Shown here piece after piece: positions 25,423 through 33,374 of a stretch of 64,000 bases of DNA. Where the stretch lies: NCBI RefSeq assembly GCF_002209485.1, contig NZ_NJIX01000004.1, forward strand, positions 620,001 to 684,000. The letters are read 5' to 3'. How positions within the stretch are numbered: the first letter of the stretch is position 1; every line of letters starts with the position of its first letter. Under the pieces are notes generated by a model. That model had not been told where the DNA came from and made no database searches. It was given only the letters and a program-made list of their open reading frames with translations. The position numbers and the translations under genes are program-made. This DNA comes from Achromobacter sp. HZ34 (GTDB taxonomy: Bacteria > Pseudomonadota > Gammaproteobacteria > Burkholderiales > Burkholderiaceae_B).

Positions 25423-27333
25423 ATGCGGCGATCCGCGCGTCTACCTTGGTTTCGAGGGTCGCCATGGCGGGCCGCAACGTGGTTGTCCGCCTGCCTGCTG
25501 AGCGCGGCGGTCTACGCCAAGCCGGCCATCGTCATCGACGCGGGCAAGGCCGACCCCGCCACGGTCAAGGCCGTCAACGATGCGGTGGAAGCCATCGCGC
25601 GCCAGGCCGAAGACCAGGATGGCGGCGAGATCACCCGCCTGCGCCGCCGCGGTCGCGATGCCGCACTGGCGGCCTTGTCCACCCAGGGGTATTTTTCCGC
25701 CAAGGTGGAGCTGGTGCCGGGTGCCGACGCCAAGGGCGGCGATACCTGGACCATCCGCATCGACCCCGGCCAGCAGGCGCAGGTGGCGGCGGTCGACATC
25801 GAATTCCAGGGCCGTATCACCCAGCCGGCCTACGCCAGCCGCGTGGCGGACCTGCGCAAGCGCTGGTCGCTGCCTGTGGGCAAACCCTTCATCAATAGTG
25901 AATGGAACAGCGCCAAGTCGGCGCTCCTGAACGACGTCAGCACCCATGACTTCATGTTGGCGCGCCTGGCGGACTCCGGCGCCGACGTCAATGTCGAAGC
26001 GGCCACGGTACGGTTGCGCGTGGTGATCGACAGCGGCCCGCTGGTGCGCCTGGGCGAGCTGCGCGTCGAAGGGTTGAAGCGCGTGCCCGACCAGTTGGTG
26101 CGCCGCTACGTGCGCTACAAGGAAGGCGATCCCTTCAACCAGGACCAGTTGAACGGCTGGCAGCAGGCCTTGCAGCGGACCGCTTTCTTTCGTGGTGCCT
26201 TCGTATCGCTGCAGGAACCGGGCGGCACCGATCCGGCCACCAGCAACCAGACCGCGACGGCGCGCGATGCGGGCGCCGCCACGCCGGCCGGCGATGCGCG
26301 CGTGACCGCGGCGCAACGGCCGGCACCGGCACCGGTGGACCGCAATGGCGAGATCACCTTGCCGGTGCTGGTGCGGCTGAGCGAAGCACCGCCCAAGCGT
26401 TTCTCGACCTCGCTGGGCCTGGATAGCGACGTCGGCCCGCGCCTGGAGATGACGTATCAGCAGCAGGTGGTGTTCGGCCAGCCGCTCACGCTGCAAAGCG
26501 GTATCGGGCTGGACCGCAAGCGCCAGCGGGCCTACGCCGACTTCCTGCTGCCGCCCGACGCGCGCGGCAACCAGGACAGTATCGGCGTGCTGGCCGACCG
26601 TTCCGACATCCAGGGCCTGGACGTCACGCGTTTCGCGGTGGGCGCCACGCGCCTGAAGGAAAGCAGCGCGGGCGGCGGCAGCCGGGTCGACTACGAAACC
26701 CGCTACGGGCTGCTGGCGGCGCATGACCACGTGAAGATCGACGGTGGCGAGACCTACGACCTGCCGACGCTGACCGCCACGGCGGAATGGCTGCGCCGCG
26801 ACGTCGACAGCAAGTACAACCCGCGCGAGGGTACTTTGATCGTGCTGGGCACCGGGGCCGGCCTGACGCTGAATAATGGCGATCCCTATACCCGCCTGCG
26901 CCTGCGCGGGCAGAAGTGGTGGCCGGTGGGGCTGCGCGACCTGGTGACCGTGCGTGGCGAAGTCGGCAAGGTGTGGGCCACCCGCGATACCCAGGTGCCG
27001 GACGATTTCGGTTTCCGCACGGGCGGGGCGCGCAGTATCCGCGGCTATAGCTACCTGAGCATCGGCGCGGACCGCGGCAATGCCGTCGTCGGTGCGCCGG
27101 CGCTGCTGGTGGCCAGCGCGGAATACCAGCATTTCTTCGATGAACGCTGGGGCATGGCCTTCTTCGTCGATGCCGGCGACGCCGCGCAGTCCTTCGGCGA
27201 CATGAATATTGCGTTGGGGTACGGCGTCGGTGCGCGGGTGCGTACGCCCGCCGGCCCGCTGTTTCTGGACGTGGCCTATGGCCAGCGCGACCATTCGGTG
27301 AAGCTGAGTTTTTCCCTGGGGATCGCCTTTTGA
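25423..27333 (+). CDS. tamA: Translocation and assembly module outer-membrane subunit TamA
   Basis: This 636-aa Omp85-family protein has a signal peptide ending near VYA-K. POTRA-type domains occupy about residues 40-330 (e.g. VRLGELRVEGLKRVPDQLVRRYVRYKEGDPFNQDQL). A low-complexity Ala/Thr/Pro insert lies at about 265-305. A C-terminal 16-strand beta-barrel follows with the L6 motif RSIRGYSYLS. It ends in an aromatic residue (GIAF), as usual for barrel proteins. TamA pairs with TamB to insert autotransporters and other outer-membrane proteins. TamB follows with overlapping stop and start. Confidence 0.93.
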   Translation: MRRSARLPWFRGSPWRAATWLSACLLSAAVYAKPAIVIDAGKADPATVKAVNDAVEAIARQAEDQDGGEITRLRRRGRDAALAALSTQGYFSAKVELVPGADAKGGDTWTIRIDPGQQAQVAAVDIEFQGRITQPAYASRVADLRKRWSLPVGKPFINSEWNSAKSALLNDVSTHDFMLARLADSGADVNVEAATVRLRVVIDSGPLVRLGELRVEGLKRVPDQLVRRYVRYKEGDPFNQDQLNGWQQALQRTAFFRGAFVSLQEPGGTDPATSNQTATARDAGAATPAGDARVTAAQRPAPAPVDRNGEITLPVLVRLSEAPPKRFSTSLGLDSDVGPRLEMTYQQQVVFGQPLTLQSGIGLDRKRQRAYADFLLPPDARGNQDSIGVLADRSDIQGLDVTRFAVGATRLKESSAGGGSRVDYETRYGLLAAHDHVKIDGGETYDLPTLTATAEWLRRDVDSKYNPREGTLIVLGTGAGLTLNNGDPYTRLRLRGQKWWPVGLRDLVTVRGEVGKVWATRDTQVPDDFGFRTGGARSIRGYSYLSIGADRGNAVVGAPALLVASAEYQHFFDERWGMAFFVDAGDAAQSFGDMNIALGYGVGARVRTPAGPLFLDVAYGQRDHSVKLSFSLGIAF

Positions 27334-30300
27334 AGTTCCTTGGCCGTTTCCTGCGCCATATCCTGGTCTGGTGGGTGCCGGGCCTGCTGGTGCTGCTCGC
27401 CATCGCGGTGGGCGCGCTGGCGTGGCTGGTGGCCAAGCCGGCGGGCACGCGCCTGCTGCTGGCGCGGGTGGCCGAGCAGCTCGACGGGCGTATCGACAAT
27501 GTGCAGGGGTCCTTGTGGCATGGCCTGCGCGTCGGCCAGTTGGAATTGCATCTGCCTGGCGTGGACATCGATGCGCGGGACCTGGCGGTGACGGTGACGT
27601 GGCCGGATCTGTGGCATCGGCGGCTGGTGGTGCCGGAGTTGTCGGCTTCCAGCCTGCATGTCGGGTTGAGCACCCAGCCGGAAGCTACGCACGCTGACGA
27701 GACGACGGGTGGCGGGATGCCCGCGCTACCGGTGGATATCGAAGTGCGGCGCCTGGCCGTGGGCGAGTTCAGCCTGGCGCGCGATGGGCAGTCCATGCTG
27801 CCGGTGACACTGGGAAATCTGGTGGCCAGCGTGACGGCTGCCGGGCAGGGGAAGGAAGGCGTGCAGTTGCAGCTGGACAGCCTGCATGTCGGCCACGAGA
27901 TCGCGCAACTGGATGTGCAAGGCAAAGCCAGCCTCAGCCGCCTGGCCGCGCCGTGGCCGATGGACGTCGACCTGCGGGTAGCCGCGACCGGCCAGGGAGC
28001 GGATTCGCCGCTGTGCCTGAAGCAGCTGGACGCCCTGCGCGGGCCGGCGGGCGACGCCAAGGGCGCGAAGGATGCGGTCCCGGCGGCTTGCGTCGTCGAT
28101 ATCCAGGCGCATGCGGCGGGGGACCTGAATGATCTGAATGTGACCATGGCTGGCCGCGGGGCCGACACCAGCGTGGACCTGCGTGCGGCGCTGAGCCCCC
28201 TGGCGTCTTTCCCCGCGCGCACCGTGGATCTGGCCCTGGTGCTGCCGGACCGCTCCGGCGCCACGCTGGCCTTGAAGGCCCAGCGCAGCGAGGACGGCGC
28301 GGCCCAGCGCCTGACGGGCAAGCTGGCGGCGGACCACCTGGACGTGGGCCACCTGGTGGGCGGCGATCTGCCGCAGGCCGTGGTCACCACGCAGGCCGAT
28401 GTCGATGTCGAACTGACCGACTCGTACGTGCTGCGCCATGCCATCGTGGACCTGGACATCGCCGACACCAGCCGCTGGAATCGCCAGGCGCTGGCCGGCA
28501 CCGCCCGCATCGACATGGCCACAGGTGCCCGCGCGGACGCGGCGGCCGATTGGCCGGCCGCGCTGGCGGGCATCCAGGTCGACCGTTTCGATCTGGATGT
28601 CAGGCTGGGGCGCAACCGTGTGCGCACGGGCGGCAAGATCGGCCCAGCCGGCGGCGCCATCACGCTGGATGCGCAAGCGCCTGAACTGGCTGCCTTCTGG
28701 CCGAACCTGCCCGGCGGCGCCACCGCCAAAGGCAAGCTGTCCGGCACGCCGGCGCGCCACCGCCTGGAACTGGACGCCGGCTACACCCCCGCCCGCGTGC
28801 GCCCGGGCCTGGTAGGCCAGGACAAAGCCAACGCGTCTTTCGTCATCGAAGGCGGCTGGGGCACGCCGGGTGGTGCGGCGCCCGATGCGAATCCCCTCAC
28901 CGGCTGGCGCGGCTCCATCTTGCGCCTGCAGGCGGCGCATGCCGGCTTCCAGGTGAACATCGCGCAACCCGTCACGGTCGCCTATCTGCCGCATGCGGTA
29001 GCACCGGCCTGGCAATGGCAGGTCGGCGCCGCCAACATCGGCCTGGGGCTGCCCAGCGGCGATCGATTTACCCTGGTCCATGGCGGCTCGCGCGGCGGTG
29101 CCGGGCGCTGGGAAACCGCCGGCCGCATGGACAACTTCGTGCTGACGCCCAAGCTGGTAGGCAGCGTGATCCGCGCCACCGACCCGACCGCCCTGGAGCA
29201 AAACACGGGGCGCACGCGCCAGTCCACCATCAACGCCAGCATTCCCGGCGGCCAGCGCAGCATCGCGCTGGATGCCAGCTGGGACCTGAAGTTCGCCGGC
29301 AGGCTGACAGGCCGCGCACGCGTGGCGCGGCGAGACGGCGACCTGCGCATCCCCGGCGATCCCCCCATTCCGCTGGGCCTGCAAGCCTTGCTGCTGGAAG
29401 TCAACGCCACGGCCGTCTCCGCCACCAGCAGCCGCCTGGACGCGACCCTGAACCTGGCCACCGCCAAAATGGGCCGCATCGCGGGCAAGGGCAGCGCCAT
29501 GCTGGTCACCGGCAAGGATGGCGCGCTGGCCCTGGCGACCAACCAGGCCATGCGCGTGAACCTGAACGCCGACATCGCCGACCTGGCGTGGCTGGGCCTG
29601 TTCACCGGCGACGCCACCGAACTGGGCGGTTCGCTCAAGGCCGACATCGACGCCCAGGGCACGCTGGGCGGCAACTGGCGCGCCAACGGCACCATCAGCG
29701 GGCAGAAACTGCGCGTGGTGCGGATCGACGACGGCGTCCGCCTGCTGGATGGCACGCTGTCCGCGCGCCTGAACGATGACGTGCTGACGCTGGACAGCCT
29801 GCGCTTTCCCAACACCTTGCGGGTGGTGCCGAAGGAATCGCGCACGCACGACTGGGTCACCCGCAATCCGGACGCGCAGAACGGCTATGTCGAAGCCAAG
29901 GGTAGCTGGAACCTGACCACGTCCGCGGGCAAGGTGCGCGTGACGCTGCACCGGTACGCCGCCATGCAGCGTACGGACCGCTTTGCCATGGTGTCGGGCG
30001 ACATCGATATCGACGCCGCCCTGCCGCGCCTGAGCATCACCGGCAACCTTACCGCCGATGCCGGCTGGGCCAGCATCGAACTGCTCAACGAGGTGCCGTC
30101 GCTGGACGATGACGTGCGCCTGCATCGGGTGGGCGACCCGACGGCCGCCGAGGCCGCGGCGTCGGCCCCGATGGCGCTGTCCATGGACCTGAACGTGGAC
30201 ATGGGCCAACGTTTCTTCCTGACGGGGATGGGGCTGGACACGGGCCTGCGCGGCAGCCTGCGCGTGCGCTATATCGACGGCAAGGTCAGCGGTACGGGCC

Positions 30301-30926
30301 GCCTGGTCACGGTGGGCGGACGCATCGACGCGTATGGCCAGCGCCTGCAGTTGCGGCGCGGCAACATCACCTTCCAGGGACCCATCGACAATCCGCTGCT
30401 GGATATCGAGGCCTTGCGCACCGGGGAACAGGTCGAGGCCGGCGTGCGGGTGTCGGGGACGGCGCAACGGCCGCGCATCGACCTGGTGTCCTATCCGGAC
30501 GTCAGCGATGTCGACAAGCTTTCCTGGCTGATCCTGGGCCGCGCGGCCGATTCCAGCGGCAGCGATACGGCGCTGCTGTTGTCCGTGGGCACGGCGCTGC
30601 TGGGCGGAGGCGAGCCCTTCTACAAGCGTTTCGGCCTGGACGACGTCGGCATCCGCAGCGGCTCGCTCGGTTCTTCCGGCAGCCTGTTGCCCAACTCCAC
30701 TGTGGCCAGCAAGGTCAACGACCCGGACAGCGCGCTGGCCACCCAGTTCATGGTGGCGAGCAAGAACCTGGCCAACGGCATCACCCTGAGCGTCGAACAG
30801 GCCATGTCCGGCGCCGGTACGGTAGGCCGCGCCAGCTACCGCTTGTCGCGGCGCTGGTCGGTGGACGTGAAGGGGGGCACGGTCAATGGCCTGGCGCTGA
30901 TCTACCGGTCGGTTTGGGGGGATTGA
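27330..30926 (+). CDS. tamB: Translocation and assembly module inner-membrane subunit TamB
   Basis: This 1198-aa AsmA/TamB-like protein has one N-terminal signal anchor (residues 8-35, LRHILVWWVPGLLVLLAIAVG). A long periplasmic beta-rich region follows, then the C-terminal DUF490/TamB domain: GTGRLVTVGGRIDAYGQRLQLRRGNITFQGPIDNPLLDIEALRT and YPDVSDVDKLSWLILGR. Such proteins form a hydrophobic groove spanning the periplasm, used for outer-membrane protein assembly and possibly lipid transport. The start is a TTG at 27330 overlapping the tamA stop (TTGA). No in-frame ATG precedes the signal anchor, and GGGGA lies about 9 bases upstream. Confidence 0.92.
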   Translation: MKFLGRFLRHILVWWVPGLLVLLAIAVGALAWLVAKPAGTRLLLARVAEQLDGRIDNVQGSLWHGLRVGQLELHLPGVDIDARDLAVTVTWPDLWHRRLVVPELSASSLHVGLSTQPEATHADETTGGGMPALPVDIEVRRLAVGEFSLARDGQSMLPVTLGNLVASVTAAGQGKEGVQLQLDSLHVGHEIAQLDVQGKASLSRLAAPWPMDVDLRVAATGQGADSPLCLKQLDALRGPAGDAKGAKDAVPAACVVDIQAHAAGDLNDLNVTMAGRGADTSVDLRAALSPLASFPARTVDLALVLPDRSGATLALKAQRSEDGAAQRLTGKLAADHLDVGHLVGGDLPQAVVTTQADVDVELTDSYVLRHAIVDLDIADTSRWNRQALAGTARIDMATGARADAAADWPAALAGIQVDRFDLDVRLGRNRVRTGGKIGPAGGAITLDAQAPELAAFWPNLPGGATAKGKLSGTPARHRLELDAGYTPARVRPGLVGQDKANASFVIEGGWGTPGGAAPDANPLTGWRGSILRLQAAHAGFQVNIAQPVTVAYLPHAVAPAWQWQVGAANIGLGLPSGDRFTLVHGGSRGGAGRWETAGRMDNFVLTPKLVGSVIRATDPTALEQNTGRTRQSTINASIPGGQRSIALDASWDLKFAGRLTGRARVARRDGDLRIPGDPPIPLGLQALLLEVNATAVSATSSRLDATLNLATAKMGRIAGKGSAMLVTGKDGALALATNQAMRVNLNADIADLAWLGLFTGDATELGGSLKADIDAQGTLGGNWRANGTISGQKLRVVRIDDGVRLLDGTLSARLNDDVLTLDSLRFPNTLRVVPKESRTHDWVTRNPDAQNGYVEAKGSWNLTTSAGKVRVTLHRYAAMQRTDRFAMVSGDIDIDAALPRLSITGNLTADAGWASIELLNEVPSLDDDVRLHRVGDPTAAEAAASAPMALSMDLNVDMGQRFFLTGMGLDTGLRGSLRVRYIDGKVSGTGRLVTVGGRIDAYGQRLQLRRGNITFQGPIDNPLLDIEALRTGEQVEAGVRVSGTAQRPRIDLVSYPDVSDVDKLSWLILGRAADSSGSDTALLLSVGTALLGGGEPFYKRFGLDDVGIRSGSLGSSGSLLPNSTVASKVNDPDSALATQFMVASKNLANGITLSVEQAMSGAGTVGRASYRLSRRWSVDVKGGTVNGLALIYRSVWGD

Positions 30927-30988
30927 GAGGCAGCTTTGGCGGCGGCAGGTAAAATACGCCCCCGATACCTTCTCAACGGTTTTTTTCT

Positions 30989-31552
30989 ATGAGCATCAAA
31001 AGCGACCTGTGGATACGCCGCGCCGCCGCGGACGGCATGATCGAGCCTTTCGAGGCGGGCCAGGTGCGCGCTCACAATGGCGAACGTATCGTCAGCTACG
31101 GCACCAGCAGCTATGGCTACGACGTGCGCTGCGCACGTGAATTCAAGATCTTCACCAACATCAACTCGACCATCGTCGATCCGAAGAATTTCGACGAAGG
31201 TTCATTCGTCGATTTCACCGGTGATGTCTGCATCATTCCGCCCAACTCCTTCGCGTTGGCGCGCACCGTGGAATATTTCCGCATCCCGCGCAGCGTGTTG
31301 ACCATCTGCCTGGGCAAGAGCACCTACGCGCGCTGCGGCATCATCGTCAACGTGACGCCGCTGGAGCCTGAATGGGAAGGCCACGTGACGCTGGAGTTCT
31401 CCAACACCACGCCGCTGCCGGCCAAGATCTATGCCGGCGAAGGCTGCGCCCAGATGCTGTTCCTGGAAAGCGACGAGGTCTGCGAGACGTCGTACCGCGA
31501 TCGCGGCGGCAAATACCAGGGCCAGCGCGGCGTCACCCTGCCGCGCACCTGA
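30989..31552 (+). CDS. dcd: dCTP deaminase
   Basis: This 187-aa trimeric dCTP deaminase makes dUTP for thymidylate synthesis. Signatures: [19 protein letters not shown], the substrate loop [52 protein letters not shown] with catalytic Glu in PLEPEWEG, and a C-terminal lid [20 protein letters not shown]. It follows tamB by 62 bp. Its last 20 bases overlap the 3' end of a convergent GNAT gene. The order tamA-tamB-dcd-decarboxylase resembles that of other Burkholderiales. Confidence 0.96.
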   Translation: MSIKSDLWIRRAAADGMIEPFEAGQVRAHNGERIVSYGTSSYGYDVRCAREFKIFTNINSTIVDPKNFDEGSFVDFTGDVCIIPPNSFALARTVEYFRIPRSVLTICLGKSTYARCGIIVNVTPLEPEWEGHVTLEFSNTTPLPAKIYAGEGCAQMLFLESDEVCETSYRDRGGKYQGQRGVTLPRT

Positions 31553-32006
31553 CGTAGTAGATATCCCAGGGGTCTTCCCCTGTCTTGATGTAGCCGTGGC
31601 GCTGGTAGAAGGCGTTGGACGGGCTGTCGCGCAGGGCGCCCAGGTGTACCGCCAGGCGGGCCTCGTCGGCCAGCGCGGCGATGCGCTGCATGACGCGGCC
31701 GCCCAATCCCAGGTTCTGGAACGCAGGCAGGATGTAGAGGTGGTCCAGCTTCAGGCCGCCGTCGACCGGGCGCAGGGTGTAGAAGCCGGCCCGGCTTCCC
31801 TCGAACTCGATACTCCACGTGTGCGCCGGCGCCCAGCCGTCGCGCAGGCGCTGGCGCGCGCGGTCCGGGTCGAAGCGGCCCACCCGTTCCAGGCTGTCGC
31901 GCATGGCTTCGGCGCGCAGGTCCGCCAGGGCTTCGAGATCGCCGTCGGTAACCGGCGTGTAGACGAGGGTCGTGGAGGGCGCGGGGTTCGGTGCTTCGTG
32001 CTGCAT
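31533..32006 (-). CDS. GNAT-family N-acetyltransferase
   Basis: This 157-aa acetyltransferase shows [31 protein letters not shown], the acetyl-CoA-binding strand/loop [27 protein letters not shown], and the C-terminal [23 protein letters not shown]. The acceptor is unknown. The ATG at 32006 is chosen. A longer frame to 32090 adds 28 residues not typical of the family. The 3' end overlaps dcd by 20 bp on the opposite strand, so no terminator can sit between them and the messages would be antisense there. Confidence 0.85.
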   Translation of the reverse strand: MQHEAPNPAPSTTLVYTPVTDGDLEALADLRAEAMRDSLERVGRFDPDRARQRLRDGWAPAHTWSIEFEGSRAGFYTLRPVDGGLKLDHLYILPAFQNLGLGGRVMQRIAALADEARLAVHLGALRDSPSNAFYQRHGYIKTGEDPWDIYYVRCAAG

Positions 32007-32132
32007 GGTCGACTTCTTTGCGTCGGTGTTGTGTCGGTTGAGATGCGGTTTATATGCGGCTTTTACGGCATGCCGCGGGTAAGGCAGCAAGCAAGGCGCG
32101 CCGCGCGGGCGGCCGCCCTGTCATTGCAGGTC

Positions 32133-33140
32133 TTACTTCCCTTGATAGCGCTTCAGGATGGCCGTGCCGTCGGCGCCGGCCTGTTGCTTCCAGGTCGATA
32201 CGGAATCCGCGGCGGCGTCCTTCAGCGCTTTCTTCACGCTGGGCGCGACCTGGCTGTTGATGGCGACGCCGTTCTTGCGCATGTTGTCATAGTTCGCCTT
32301 CAGGCGGCCCTGGATGCGCTTCCATTGCTCGGTTTCGGTTTCGGCGGCGGCCTGGTCGATGGCCTTGCGCTGGGCGGGGCTCAGGGCCTTGTAGGCGTCC
32401 AGGTTCATCGTCGCCACGGAAATCGGCATGGCGTAATTGATTTCGGCGAAGGCCGGCAAATGTTCCCACAGCTTGCGGCCCGCGCCGCCGTCGCCCGATG
32501 ACAGCACGGCGTTGACATCGCCCGCGGCGATGCGCGGCATGGCATCGGCGAAGGAAATGTTCGAGGCCTTGGCGCCGGCCTTGGTCATGGTGGCCTGCGA
32601 CATGTCGTCATAGGTGCGGATGGACAGGGCCTTGAGGTCGGCCACGCTCTTGATCGGCGTCTTCGACCAGATGCCGGATGCCGGCCAGGGCGTGGTGTAC
32701 AGCAGCTTCTGGTTGTGCTCGGCCAGCAGCTTTTCGTAGGCGGGGCGGGAAGCCTTGGTCAGCGCGCGGGCTTTTTGCAGGGAGTCGGCCAGGAAGGGCA
32801 GGGAGGACACCCCGAAGATGGGATATTTGCCGGCCAGGCCGCCGGCGAAGGCATCGCCTGCGTCGACCTTGCGTTGCTGCACGGCGTCGATGATGCCGGC
32901 GGACTTGATGCCCTTGGCGGCGTCGAAGGAGGTATCGATGATGACCTCGCCGTGGGTTTTCTGCTTCACCAGGTCGGCGAAGGTGCTCACCCCCAGGCCC
33001 GGCATGGCGGTGGCGGGATATTCCGTGGTCATCGTCAACGTCGTGGCCGCCTGGGCCGCGGCAACCATCATGGCGCTTGCCGCCACGCCTGCCAGTATCG
33101 ATACCGCTTGAGAAATGCGAATCCGGGACACCGTGACCAT
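32133..33140 (-). CDS. TRAP-type transporter periplasmic receptor (DctP-like), orphan
   Basis: This 335-aa solute receptor has a signal peptide with cleavage near AQA-AT. DctP-family blocks are present: MTTEYPATAMPGLGVSTFADLVKQKTHGEV, PIFGVSSLPFLADSLQKARAL, LLYTTPWPASGIWSKTPIKSVADLKALSIRTYDD, ADAMPRIAAGDVNAVLSSGDGG. It would bind an organic acid for a DctQM permease, but none is adjacent. The only DctQM pair in the window (61670-63501) has its own receptor. GGAGG seven bases before the ATG at 33140 fixes the start. Confidence 0.9.
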   Translation of the reverse strand: MVTVSRIRISQAVSILAGVAASAMMVAAAQAATTLTMTTEYPATAMPGLGVSTFADLVKQKTHGEVIIDTSFDAAKGIKSAGIIDAVQQRKVDAGDAFAGGLAGKYPIFGVSSLPFLADSLQKARALTKASRPAYEKLLAEHNQKLLYTTPWPASGIWSKTPIKSVADLKALSIRTYDDMSQATMTKAGAKASNISFADAMPRIAAGDVNAVLSSGDGGAGRKLWEHLPAFAEINYAMPISVATMNLDAYKALSPAQRKAIDQAAAETETEQWKRIQGRLKANYDNMRKNGVAINSQVAPSVKKALKDAAADSVSTWKQQAGADGTAILKRYQGK

Positions 33141-33307
33141 GCAACCTCCGAACCAAAAATTTCCCGCGGGCTGCGGGCGAGGTGACAAATATATACAGGG
33201 CTGGTGCCGGACGGACTCGATCCTAGGGAAAGTCTCTACCGAAGAGTAGGGGGCTGGGGTTTATGGCGGAGGGACCGCCGTCCGGAAATGCTGTCATTAA
33301 ATTGAAT

Positions 33308-33336
33308 TTGGGTTACATCTTGTATTCATCTAATAT
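33308..33336 (+). promoter_or_regulatory. Candidate sigma70 promoter for the TPR/C39 gene
   Basis: TTGGGT (33308-33313) and TAATAT (33331-33336) are separated by 17 bp in an AT-rich stretch, giving a leader of about 30 nt to the ATG at 33375. Confidence 0.5.
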
Positions 33337-33374
33337 ATGCGCCTGAGTTTTGGCCCGGTCCTGTTGGATTCCGC

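Noticed and set aside
27726-30467. More than 900-codon minus-strand open frame within tamB
   Set aside because: It is antisense to tamB, with composition typical of GC-rich shadow frames.
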